Positions 1-7,736 of a DNA stretch of 17,217 nt are shown here, one piece after another. The translations under genes were made by a program, and so were the position numbers. The notes below the pieces were generated by a model, which saw only the letters and a list, made by a program, of their open reading frames with translations, made no database searches and was not told the origin of the DNA. Position 1 is the first letter of the stretch. Every line of letters starts with the position of its first letter. Origin of the DNA: Chitinophagaceae bacterium UBA2793 (lineage in GTDB: Bacteria > Bacteroidota > Bacteroidia > Chitinophagales > Chitinophagaceae); the NCBI GenBank assembly GCA_002352045.1, contig DEHT01000060.1, positions 72,860-90,076 of the forward strand. The letters run 5' to 3'.

Positions 1-12
1 TGTCGCCTGTCA

Positions 13-531
13 TTACTTTTCGCCGCTTGTTGGGAAATAATGCAGCAGCGGCGAACACCCACGGCAGAGAAAAATTACAAATGGTTGGTTCGTGAAGACA
101 CGAACCAAGGCGAACGCTTCTCCTGAAATGAAAGTTATGTCATTAAAATTATCGTTATTGAAGTCGGAAATACTAGGAAAGAGTTCTCCGAACGTATTGA
201 TTTGATAGACATAAAGATTTGTATTCATCCAAACATCAGAGTCTTTAGCCGGAATCCTTCCTTTGGTGTAAAACTTTACTATTACAAACATGTCGTTGTA
301 AATCCTATGTCTAATTAGTTCGATCTTACATTTTCCTTTCACACCAATATTTAAACTGTCAACAAATGTTTCTAATATTTCTGAATCAAATGTTTCTGGA
401 TTTTGACTCCCAAATGAAAGATTTTTATCATTCTGTAACTCTGAATCAATTTTATATGATTGCTTATTGATTTTTTGTTTGGGACTACAAGAAAATAAAA
501 TCGTATAAAATGTAAGCAACAGTAGTCGCAT
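13..531 (-). CDS. Small predicted lipoprotein with doubtful C-terminus
   Basis: Predicted 172-residue exported lipoprotein. From the ATG at 529-531 the protein opens with M-R, a short hydrophobic stretch (LLLLTFYTILF) and then S-C at residues 14-15, a plausible lipobox, so it should be lipidated and held in a membrane. An upstream in-frame TTG at 559-561 would add ten residues before the signal peptide and is less likely. The middle (about residues 40-125) has no family I recognise; a DFNNDNFND stretch resembles the calcium-binding loop of FG-GAP/VCBS repeats. After about residue 128 the reading frame runs through two strong DNA hairpins (85-108 and 19-55), and the encoded tail looks unlike the rest, so the native 3' end may have been replaced by repeat DNA. 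It is separated from the restriction operon by structured non-coding DNA. Function unknown. Confidence 0.55.
   Translation of the reverse strand: MRLLLLTFYTILFSCSPKQKINKQSYKIDSELQNDKNLSFGSQNPETFDSEILETFVDSLNIGVKGKCKIELIRHRIYNDMFVIVKFYTKGRIPAKDSDVWMNTNLYVYQINTFGELFPSISDFNNDNFNDITFISGEAFALVRVFTNQPFVIFLCRGCSPLLHYFPTSGEK
19..55. repeat. Hairpin with 9-bp GC-rich stem
   Basis: Perfect inverted repeat: TTCGCCGCT at 19-27 and AGCGGCGAA at 47-55, loop of 19 bases. It lies inside the last codons of the lipoprotein frame. It is GC-rich in an AT-rich window, which supports the idea that this end of the gene is repeat-derived. It could also act as a transcript-end structure for the minus-strand gene. 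Confidence 0.5.
85..108. repeat. Perfect 10-bp stem, 4-base loop hairpin
   Basis: TTGGTTCGTG at 85-94 and CACGAACCAA at 99-108 pair perfectly around the loop AAGA. Read on the minus strand, a run of five T follows about a dozen bases later (near 71-75), too far for a standard intrinsic terminator. The hairpin is inside the open frame of the lipoprotein, where such a perfect stem would be unusual for ordinary coding sequence. Confidence 0.55.
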
Positions 532-559
532 TATTTTGTATCGCTTTAAAATTACAGCC

Positions 560-752
560 AACGGCCAGAGCTTGCTGCTGTGCTGGTATTTTTTAATGTC
601 CAGCCCGGAGCCGCTGCCGATTGAAAAACTGATGATGAAGATAACAACAAAAGCTGATAGAATTCCGTCGGCTGGATATGGGCTGATAGCGATATTAAGC
701 TGAGAATATATTCGTCTGCCAGCATAGCAGCAAACTCCCTGTTATGTGTTCG
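560..752. repeat. Large structured element, copy A
   Basis: A 17-base left arm (570-586, starting GCTTGCTGCTG) pairs with a right arm (719-735, ending GCAGCAAAC): 15 positions are Watson-Crick pairs, one is G-T, and one is a C-A mismatch at the second position. The arms enclose 132 bases. The enclosed part shares long runs with copy B at 11187-11386, including CAGCCCGGA, GATTGAAAAACTGA and AACAACAAAA. Both copies have AACG just before the left arm and CCCTGTT(A/G)T followed by GTTCG after the right arm. The arm sequences differ between copies yet stay complementary, so the fold is what is conserved. I see no credible gene here; the open frame across it is incidental. Confidence 0.65.
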
Positions 753-823
753 CCCTTCGTCTGGGTAACTTGAATTGAGTGTCTGTGTCCACCGTGGAGG
801 AGTGTGTCCCGGAAGCGTAGGAA

Positions 824-894
824 CAAGGCAGGCTCTTTTGCAAGGTTGGCTTTTGTGTGTCGGCTTTGTGTGCCTTGTAAATGTGCCTGACTTG
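824..894. repeat. Covarying hairpin HP1, beside helicase stop codon
   Basis: Stem from outside in: CAAG (824-827) with CTTG (891-894); CAGGC (829-833) with GCCTG (885-889); an internal TCT/TGT loop (834-836 against 882-884); then TTTGCAAGG (837-845) with CCTTGTAAA (873-881), including one G-T pair. The 27-base loop (846-872) is identical to that of HP3. On the minus strand it begins nine bases after the stop codon of the primase-helicase gene, so it would form in that transcript's 3' end. No T-run follows, so it is not a plain intrinsic terminator. Confidence 0.7.
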
Positions 895-903
895 GTGCGT
901 TGG

Positions 904-3888
904 TCATACGATTTGTTCTTCCAATAAATCCTTCCAAATAATAAACCCTTTCTTTTTGTCTGAATAGTCATGTAGTATTCTTGAAAAACTTTCAGGATTT
1001 GTTTCTAAAAATGCTTGTCTGCCTTTGTTACGTATTGTATCTAACTGCTCGTCAATTTCTTTTACTTTGCTTATGAGGGCTTGTTTGTTTTTGTCAGAGT
1101 GCCACAAATAAGTGGCTTCTTCCGTGTCAAGTGTTTCTAAAATGATATGGAACTGTTGTTCGCCGGATAATAGAAATACGAATGAAAAGGGGCTTAACAC
1201 AAATCTGATTCTTAGATGCGTTCCTTCATGCCTGGCTGCTAAAAAACGTAATTGTTGCGAATGTTTAAAGTCCTTGTTATTTAGGATGTCGTTCAAAAGG
1301 TCTTGTCCATCTGAATAAAGTCCTTGCTTATCGCTTTGCAACTCGGTTGCTGTTAAAAGATTTTCTTCCAGTATCTGTTTCTTCCCGAAAAAATTCTTTG
1401 TAATAAATTTGAATTTCACCCCTTCAATTACCTCCCGATTTATTTTTTCAATATCAGCAGAAGTTGCCAACTGAGAAACCAGTTTACTATTTTCAAACTC
1501 GGCATAGATGTAAACTTTTATATTCTTCGATTTAAGTGCTTTTGCAAAGTAAGGTTTCAGAACTTCGAACTCAGGTCTTACTTCAAGATTTTCTATTTCG
1601 AATTCGAGTTCTGCTTTTGTTTCCTGAAACAAATATTTAAAAGTAACGCTGCCATAACGAAATTCAAGTTTCTCAATCGGAATTTTAATTTCCTTTTCAA
1701 TTGTGATAATATTTTTTGAATCAACAATTTCTTCTGTTGGCTCATCAAATAGGGTTGCTTGTTTATCAAACTTTCTGTAATAAGTGTTTCGTTTAAGAAA
1801 CAATTTATTCAAATAGTCAATTTTAATATCACGATAATCATAAATAGTAGGAGCTACTTCAGAACGTTGAACTCTGCCAATATATTGAATTAGTTTACCT
1901 TCAAATGAAAACGGGTAAACCAGAAATAAACAGTTTGCATTTTGTAAATCAGTTCCTTCACCGAAAAACTGGCCAGTTGTAATTAATGCCTGATAATTCC
2001 CAGATTTTAAAACTTTCCATTTAGAATTTGTAGTGACTTCAGAATCTTCGCCACTTAGGGTTATCGCTTCATAAGATTGTTTCAGGTACTGATATAGCGA
2101 ATCAATATGTTCTTTGCGTTCAGTTATAATCACAACTTTCTTTCCCTTATTTATTTCTGCTTTCACATCTTCAAGAATAAGTTTATTTCTTATTGAATCA
2201 TGGACTAAGATTTTTGATAGCGTTTCAAATTTGTCTGTCTTTGAATTGAAAGGAACTTCAAGTTCTGTATTTATGATAATAATTTTAGCCTGCTTGCTTG
2301 TACTTATTTCGCTTGATTTTATTTCGGCAATTACTTCACCTAAATGAATAAAAATTAGTTTGCCGTCATTGTATTTTCTGAATGGAGTTGCTGTTAAGCC
2401 ATAGAGGTAAAATGTTTGAAGTTTCGCAATTGTATTTCTGAATGTTTCGGCTGGTATATGATGACACTCATCAACAATAATAGTTCCGAAAGCCGTTAGA
2501 ATATTTTCCTTTTCTGTTTTTCCAAGTTCCTTTGATATACTTTGAATTGTTGCTATTGTGATTTTCTTTCCAACCTTGCTCTTGCCTTGCCCGATTTTAC
2601 CGATTTCATTTTTTGGAATGCCAAGAAAAGTTTCAACCCTTTCTGACCATTGCACAACCAATTGTTTTCTGTGAACAAGGATTAAAGCAGGTTGCTGTTT
2701 GTCCGAAATTATTTTTAATGCAACAATCGTTTTGCCGGAACCGGGTGGGGCTACAATTACTCCTAAATCTTTCTTGGCAATTGATTCTACAACTGTTTGC
2801 TGATGGTCTCTTAGTTGAGCATTGAATAAATAAGGATTTGATTTTTGTTTCTTTCGTTCATCAATGAAGTCATGTTCAATTTTATTCTCCCTGCAAAAAC
2901 GAATTAACTTTCCAATGAAGCCTCTTGGGATAAAAACTTCGTTTTCTGTTTCTTCTACAAATTTGAAATAGCGTTCAGTCCCAAAAGTATTCTTACCTAT
3001 TTTCTTTTTGATAATAAACTCTGTGCTTGCAAAATTCAATTCTTCTTTCAGAAAATTTATTAATGGAGTTGTCATTCCTTCACGACTGATTCTTGCTTCG
3101 TTGCTTAACGAAATGGCTAATTTCCCATTACTTGCTTTTGGATGTGTGGAAATTGTGGACGTTGAAACTGATTGATAAAGTTTGTCTAATTCTGAAATGG
3201 AAACCCTCTTGATGTTTTTCAGGAATTCAAACTGTTCTTTTATTGGTTGTAAAGTTTCTGCATCAAGAAAACAACTATTTCCTTGTTCAAATGTTTTTTT
3301 GAATAGTGGCAATGCAATTAAATTTCCTAACCCTTTTCCAGAAAGATAATCCTGGTTGGGAAATAAACGGTCAAAACTTGAACCCTTGTCAAATATCGAG
3401 AATGCACTCGATTGTTCAAGAATGGAAATAAAAATCTTCCTGCTCCTGATTGCAAGGTAGGGTTGTTCAAAAAAAATCCATACATGTCCGCCTTTACCTG
3501 AACGGGAACGTTCCATATAAGCAGGTATTCCTTTTTCGTTACATACTTTGAGAAATTTTCTTGAATCATTAACCCAATTGTCTTTATCAAAGTCTGCTGC
3601 AAGAAACCATGTAGTATTATCGGACAGTAGCGGATAGATTCCAATATGTTGCTCTCCGTTTAAATGTTTGGCAATTTCATCATCAGTAAGTCTTAGGTAT
3701 GTTTTATCTGTGTAGTTTTGAAAAGTCCCGCCCTTCATTTTGTGAGCCCGGTATCTGTAGGGGTCGAAATGATATGCAGGCATGTAGCCGCTTTTATCAG
3801 CTTTTTCCCACCTAATGGCAAATGCATCCTCTCTGCCCCTGAAGACCGATTTAAATAATTGTATCTGATTTGCGGAGTGCTCATTCAT
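904..3888 (-). CDS. AEP primase - SF2 helicase fusion (TOTE-like conflict protein)
   Basis: A 994-residue protein with two recognisable enzyme parts. The N-terminal part (about 1-230) resembles an archaeo-eukaryotic primase: a D-F-D metal-binding pair at residues 99-101 and a GGHVW motif with H135 after RSRSGKG. This arrangement is typical of the primase domain of TOTE conflict systems. The second part (about 355-690) is a superfamily 2 helicase: Walker A in APPGSGKT (K386), DECHH at 473-477, TATPFR at 499-504, and the arginine-finger motif QYIGRVQR at 668-675. The remaining 300 residues are unassigned, and I see no clear nuclease motif in them. The protein probably makes primers or unwinds DNA on invading replicons. 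It is the last gene of the operon, 87 bases after the AlbA gene, and the gap is filled with phased repeats. The ATG is at 3886-3888. It could instead be a phage-derived replication protein. Confidence 0.85.
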   Translation of the reverse strand: MNEHSANQIQLFKSVFRGREDAFAIRWEKADKSGYMPAYHFDPYRYRAHKMKGGTFQNYTDKTYLRLTDDEIAKHLNGEQHIGIYPLLSDNTTWFLAADFDKDNWVNDSRKFLKVCNEKGIPAYMERSRSGKGGHVWIFFEQPYLAIRSRKIFISILEQSSAFSIFDKGSSFDRLFPNQDYLSGKGLGNLIALPLFKKTFEQGNSCFLDAETLQPIKEQFEFLKNIKRVSISELDKLYQSVSTSTISTHPKASNGKLAISLSNEARISREGMTTPLINFLKEELNFASTEFIIKKKIGKNTFGTERYFKFVEETENEVFIPRGFIGKLIRFCRENKIEHDFIDERKKQKSNPYLFNAQLRDHQQTVVESIAKKDLGVIVAPPGSGKTIVALKIISDKQQPALILVHRKQLVVQWSERVETFLGIPKNEIGKIGQGKSKVGKKITIATIQSISKELGKTEKENILTAFGTIIVDECHHIPAETFRNTIAKLQTFYLYGLTATPFRKYNDGKLIFIHLGEVIAEIKSSEISTSKQAKIIIINTELEVPFNSKTDKFETLSKILVHDSIRNKLILEDVKAEINKGKKVVIITERKEHIDSLYQYLKQSYEAITLSGEDSEVTTNSKWKVLKSGNYQALITTGQFFGEGTDLQNANCLFLVYPFSFEGKLIQYIGRVQRSEVAPTIYDYRDIKIDYLNKLFLKRNTYYRKFDKQATLFDEPTEEIVDSKNIITIEKEIKIPIEKLEFRYGSVTFKYLFQETKAELEFEIENLEVRPEFEVLKPYFAKALKSKNIKVYIYAEFENSKLVSQLATSADIEKINREVIEGVKFKFITKNFFGKKQILEENLLTATELQSDKQGLYSDGQDLLNDILNNKDFKHSQQLRFLAARHEGTHLRIRFVLSPFSFVFLLSGEQQFHIILETLDTEEATYLWHSDKNKQALISKVKEIDEQLDTIRNKGRQAFLETNPESFSRILHDYSDKKKGFIIWKDLLEEQIV

Positions 3889-3908
3889 TGCTGTTTCCCT
3901 TGTAAACC

Positions 3909-3977
3909 GGCCAATTAGCGGCCAAAACGGTCAATTAGTGGTCATTGTTCGGTCATTCCGGTCATTTAGCGGTCATT
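3909..3977. promoter_or_regulatory. Seven helically phased GGTCAWT repeats, operator-like
   Basis: Seven copies of GG(T/C)CA(A/T)(T/A) begin at 3909, 3920, 3929, 3940, 3951, 3960 and 3971. The spacings are 11, 9, 11, 11, 9 and 11 bases, which is two 31-base units plus one copy, with an average close to one DNA helical turn. They fill the gap upstream of the primase-helicase start and touch the stop codon of the AlbA-type gene. A protein binding one face of the helix is the simplest reading; the neighbouring regulator with a winged-helix-like C-terminus is a candidate. An alternative is a decayed coding repeat from an older, longer C-terminus of that gene. Confidence 0.55.
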
Positions 3978-5304
3978 ATTGCTCTGATAAAATGTATCTA
4001 ATTCCCCGGCCTTTTTCTCCTACCTGTTTTAAGATTCCTAAATCAACTAAACGCTTTAAATCTTCAGCAGCAACTGTTCTTCCAACAGCGTTTATTTCCT
4101 GGTATTTTGCGCTCTTAATGCTCTTGTTTTCTAAAACGTATTCTACCGCTTTTACCTGCCGCTCATTCAACCCCAATATTTGAAGTTGCTCTTTGCTGTA
4201 TTTGTTTTTAAACAAGGTTACCAATATTCCGCCATCCTGTTCAATAATTTCAGGGTCGGGTAATCCTGCTTCTTTGCAGGTACTGATAATTTTTAATGTG
4301 CCGCTTCCCCATGCATCAATGTAGCCGCCTTTGAAACATACATCGGCTATCAATAAATTTCTTGGTCGTGATGGATGTTGCCGTTTGAGTGAATCCAGAC
4401 TAATACCGGCAGGCAATTCACCTTCATTCCAGATATTAAAGTGGTTATCGAACATACGCATCTGCACAACAGATGAACCTAAGTAATTTCTATGCACAAG
4501 TGCATTCAGCAACATTTCACGGAGTGCTGCGATAGGATATTCACCTTTCTCAATTCTTTGTATGCCTTCAAACGAAATAGCACGGGTAAGAAACTTCCGG
4601 TTTAATTGCTCCAGCACTTCTTTCAGCAAATAAACAATATTGCCTTCAACCGCCTCCTGGAATCTCAGGTCGCTGCTGTCTTTACCGAAGCGACCAATTT
4701 TTACAACGCAATTATTGAAAAACTTTGCCGGTTTTTTTCCAAACAAAACAATGGCGGCTCTTTTAATATTGCCGTTATCATCTGTCAGGCGAAGTTTAGC
4801 TATCAAATCTGCTTTGCTTAATCCGTCCACATCTGCAATTCTTCCAGCATGAAGTGAAGCTGCTATGTATGATTTTAAACTGGCATCATCAATGTCATCA
4901 AGGGTAGCTGTGGGCTCACTAACCTCATCCCATGTCTTACCACTTTTGCGAAGTAAATAATCGGTGAGTGCTGCACCAATCAATTCCTGCTTGGTACTTC
5001 CGCTGCGGTAGTAATACCTGCCACGTAAAGAAATAGGCACAGCATAGGGCTGTGTAATTATTTCAAGATAGTACAAGCCTTTTTCTTCATGCAGGTTTAC
5101 ATCAACCAAAATCCCCATCAGGTCTTTTACCTTGTTGGGTATTTCATCCATCAGTTTTTTATAATCAGCAACACCAACCACATTGCCATTATCATCTTTG
5201 CCAATGAATATTACACCACCTTGGGCATTAGCAAAACCACAGACCCATTTCAGGTAATCATCGTGCCAGCTTTGCTTGTATTCTATGTTCTGTTGTTCGG
5301 GCAT
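3976..5304 (-). CDS. AlbA/Schlafen-type ATP-binding putative transcriptional regulator
   Basis: A 442-residue protein with the layout of the AlbA_2 putative regulator family (COG2865 type). The N-terminal AlbA/Schlafen domain (about 1-120) shows IEYK at 7-10, a GFANAQGG stretch before I-F-I-G, and YYYRSGS near 98-103. A GHKL-like ATPase segment follows at about 220-330, with an N-box-like ALREMLLNALVHRNY and an IWNEGELP motif. The C-terminus (about 378-440) looks like a winged helix, with a basic final strand. The ATG is at 5302-5304. It sits between hsdR and the primase-helicase gene, as such regulators often do near restriction systems. It probably senses a ligand and controls the operon, perhaps through the repeats beside its stop codon or the inverted repeat upstream of its start. 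The DNA target and ligand are not shown by the sequence. Confidence 0.85.
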   Translation of the reverse strand: MPEQQNIEYKQSWHDDYLKWVCGFANAQGGVIFIGKDDNGNVVGVADYKKLMDEIPNKVKDLMGILVDVNLHEEKGLYYLEIITQPYAVPISLRGRYYYRSGSTKQELIGAALTDYLLRKSGKTWDEVSEPTATLDDIDDASLKSYIAASLHAGRIADVDGLSKADLIAKLRLTDDNGNIKRAAIVLFGKKPAKFFNNCVVKIGRFGKDSSDLRFQEAVEGNIVYLLKEVLEQLNRKFLTRAISFEGIQRIEKGEYPIAALREMLLNALVHRNYLGSSVVQMRMFDNHFNIWNEGELPAGISLDSLKRQHPSRPRNLLIADVCFKGGYIDAWGSGTLKIISTCKEAGLPDPEIIEQDGGILVTLFKNKYSKEQLQILGLNERQVKAVEYVLENKSIKSAKYQEINAVGRTVAAEDLKRLVDLGILKQVGEKGRGIRYILSEQ

Positions 5305-5319
5305 TTAAGTATCGTTTTG

Positions 5320-5352
5320 AATGTATTACAATTGAGCTAAACCTAATACATT
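5320..5352. promoter_or_regulatory. 9-bp inverted repeat upstream of the AlbA gene
   Basis: AATGTATTA (5320-5328) and TAATACATT (5344-5352) are perfect inverted repeats with a 15-base spacer, 15 bases upstream of the AlbA-type start codon. An adjoining perfect 12-base palindrome, CATTAGCTAATG (5349-5360), covers the hsdR stop codon. The pair could be an operator for autoregulation or an mRNA stem affecting translation. The AT-rich composition makes chance occurrence possible. Confidence 0.35.
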
Positions 5353-5354
5353 AG

Positions 5355-7736
5355 CTAATGAATTGGCCTGTTACCAAAGGTTTGTTTCAGGTCGTTTATA
5401 ACTAAATGAAATTTGCCATCAAACTTCTTGTTTATATCCTCATAAGAACCAATGAGCTTTTCATAAATAGGATTTCCGAATATTTCTTTCTCGTCAATGT
5501 TGCGTTTGGATGCAACATTCGAAGCGAAAACTTCTTTAATTTTCTTCAGTATCAAAATTTGCTCGTCCGTAAAATCGTAGGTGTGTAAATATGAAAGATA
5601 GCTTTTTTCGATTCTTTCTTTTGGTGTTGGAATTTTCTTTTTACCTAATGCATGTAATAAAAAGTCCCATGCCGAACCTTCAGGGAAGTCATACATTTTT
5701 TGCAGATGCCCTTCGTCTAAGAATGTATTTGGCTTACTTAACCAGTCAAGCAGTTTTGCAATTTCTTCATCCGTTGGCTGATAATCTTTCTGTTCAGCTT
5801 TTGCTTTCAAGTCAGTCATTACAGGCTCTTGTGTCTTCTTTAATTCTTCCTCAAAAATCCTTTTAGCTTCCTCGATAGGAATATTGTCTTTTACTGTAAT
5901 TGAATCCCCATGAATTTCTACCCGTTGAATTAAGTTAGCAGGGTCGGGATTGTCTATTAAAAAATATTCGCCTCTTGGCGGTGGTGTTCCGGCTACTTTT
6001 GGCTTTTGGTCACCGGGCTTAACTAACTTTTTATTCTCTTTTAATGTGCCCTTCCCATTATCCTCCATTCGTCTGCATAACCCTACAAAGTCAAGAACGG
6101 TGAAACTGAATTTTCCTGTTTTGGGGTCGAGCCTTGTACCACGGCCAACCATTTGAATATACTTGCCGACAGACTTTGTTAACGCTGCAAAGGCAATGAA
6201 CCGAACACATGGAATGTCAACACCGGTACTCAAAATGTCAACCGAAGTAACAATATATGGTTTTTGATAGGGCTTTTTAAACCAAGCTTTCAGTGTTTCG
6301 TTCAACTCGTTGTTTTCAGAAATCACAGCTTCTGCATAGTATGGCTTTTCAGCATTATCGTTTTCAAAAACTTTGTTTACCGCTTTTGCTAATTCAATAC
6401 AATGTGCCTGGCTAACGCCAAATAAGATTATTTTTTCTCCCCATTGCGTATTCTTCTTTAGCTCTTCCGCTATGCGTAAACAGTTTTCTTCTGAAATGAA
6501 TTTGCGGTTTAACTGTTCTAATTTTAATTTCTTTTCTGTACCTAAAGGAATCTGGTATTTTTCCTCTGGCTCTAACACATAACTGAATTCAATCCCGTTT
6601 TCTTCTGCTTCCTGAATAAGAGATGAGAGTAATTCAACAGGTTTGTATGGTGCAAGGAAACCTTCGCTGATTCCTCTATCCATGTCAAATTGAAAATCGG
6701 GCTCACCTGTTTCGCAGCCGAAAAGTTTGTAGGTATCAATGATTGCCAAATCTTCTTCGTCAACTTCTGTTCCTTCTTTTGGTGTGGCAATTCTTGGTGT
6801 TGCAGTTAAACCAATTCTAGGACAAAGGAAATGGTCGAATATAAGTTTTCGATTTACATTAATACTCCGGTGACATTCATCCACAATTATCAAATCATAA
6901 AAATTAGATGGCAAATCACTGTGAATTAATTCCAGTGTATCTATTACCACCACATGAATGCTGGCATGTTTTCTTGCCCTGAAATTAGAAGTCGTTATCC
7001 AGCTACTTGTATGTTCACGGCTGATTAAAGAAAAACCATCATCAACTGATTGTTTTGCTAACATCCTTCTGTCCACAACGAATAAAATGCGTTTACACAA
7101 GCCACTTCCCAATAATGCTTTTACCAATGCAACGGCTGTTCTGGTTTTGCCCAAACCAGTTGCCATGTGAATCAGCATTTTTTGTTTTCCTGCTTTGTAG
7201 TTTTCAACAATCGTTCTGATACATTGTAGCTGATAATATCTTTCTTTACCCACTGTTGGGTCAAAACCGCCGGCAATGGTTGTATCTATTGTGATTTCTT
7301 TGTTGGAAGCAATTTTCTTTTGCTGCTCAATTTTGAGTTTCATTTCCTCCAAACTCATAAATTCTCCAACCTGCTTAAACTCACCTGCATCTAAGCCACG
7401 CCAGGCATTATCGTAAAACAAAATCCGTTCTGCACTACAAGCATAAAGGAAACGGGGTTTGAGGACTTGTGTAACAACAGTTCGGAGTTTCAGCAGGTCT
7501 TTGTTCTCCTTATCAAGATTGTTTTCAATTACGGCCAGCACATCGCCATTCAAATCCTGTAATACAATATCGGGTCGGATATTTTTAAATGAAGAATAAT
7601 CCTGTTTCAGATTCTCGGGAATATCATAACTCTGCTGATATAATAATGTATCGCCAATTTTCCAAGCAAAATTATCAACCAACCTTTTTATAATTGGTAA
7701 ATCAGTGGAAGTAGCTTCATTAATCTTCTTGCTCAT
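5355..7736 (-). CDS. hsdR: Type I restriction enzyme R subunit (HsdR)
   Basis: A 793-residue motor and nuclease subunit of a type I restriction system, which translocates DNA using ATP and cleaves unmodified DNA. The N-terminal nuclease fold is recognisable: RPDIVLQ carries the first acid (D56) and LAVIENN the second (E71). The position where the E-x-K lysine would fall (residue 73) is asparagine, an oddity that may weaken cleavage; K76 lies close by. The helicase part has Walker A in MATGLGKT (191-198), DECH at 286-289, TATPR at 311-315, and a motif VI-like MVGRGTRLD. The length fits the shorter HsdR group (EcoAI-like) rather than the EcoR124I subunit of over 1000 residues. The ATG at 7734-7736 overlaps the end of the HsdM-HsdS gene by 17 bases, so the two are translationally coupled. 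Confidence 0.92.
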   Translation of the reverse strand: MSKKINEATSTDLPIIKRLVDNFAWKIGDTLLYQQSYDIPENLKQDYSSFKNIRPDIVLQDLNGDVLAVIENNLDKENKDLLKLRTVVTQVLKPRFLYACSAERILFYDNAWRGLDAGEFKQVGEFMSLEEMKLKIEQQKKIASNKEITIDTTIAGGFDPTVGKERYYQLQCIRTIVENYKAGKQKMLIHMATGLGKTRTAVALVKALLGSGLCKRILFVVDRRMLAKQSVDDGFSLISREHTSSWITTSNFRARKHASIHVVVIDTLELIHSDLPSNFYDLIIVDECHRSINVNRKLIFDHFLCPRIGLTATPRIATPKEGTEVDEEDLAIIDTYKLFGCETGEPDFQFDMDRGISEGFLAPYKPVELLSSLIQEAEENGIEFSYVLEPEEKYQIPLGTEKKLKLEQLNRKFISEENCLRIAEELKKNTQWGEKIILFGVSQAHCIELAKAVNKVFENDNAEKPYYAEAVISENNELNETLKAWFKKPYQKPYIVTSVDILSTGVDIPCVRFIAFAALTKSVGKYIQMVGRGTRLDPKTGKFSFTVLDFVGLCRRMEDNGKGTLKENKKLVKPGDQKPKVAGTPPPRGEYFLIDNPDPANLIQRVEIHGDSITVKDNIPIEEAKRIFEEELKKTQEPVMTDLKAKAEQKDYQPTDEEIAKLLDWLSKPNTFLDEGHLQKMYDFPEGSAWDFLLHALGKKKIPTPKERIEKSYLSYLHTYDFTDEQILILKKIKEVFASNVASKRNIDEKEIFGNPIYEKLIGSYEDINKKFDGKFHLVINDLKQTFGNRPIH

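Noticed and set aside
560..752. Element A as a true integron attC site
   Set aside because: The order and folding logic are suggestive, but the core GTTRRRY/RYYYAAC boxes are not clearly matched and no integrase is present in the window. Kept as a hypothesis only.
824..894. HP1 and HP3 as simple intrinsic terminators
   Set aside because: They follow stop codons closely, but no T-run follows the stem on the minus strand, and related copies lie upstream of genes.
552..971. Open frames of 139 and 80 residues on the minus strand
   Set aside because: They run across element A and HP1 and overlap the end of the primase-helicase gene. Composition is unlike the neighbouring proteins, and the hairpins explain the sequence.
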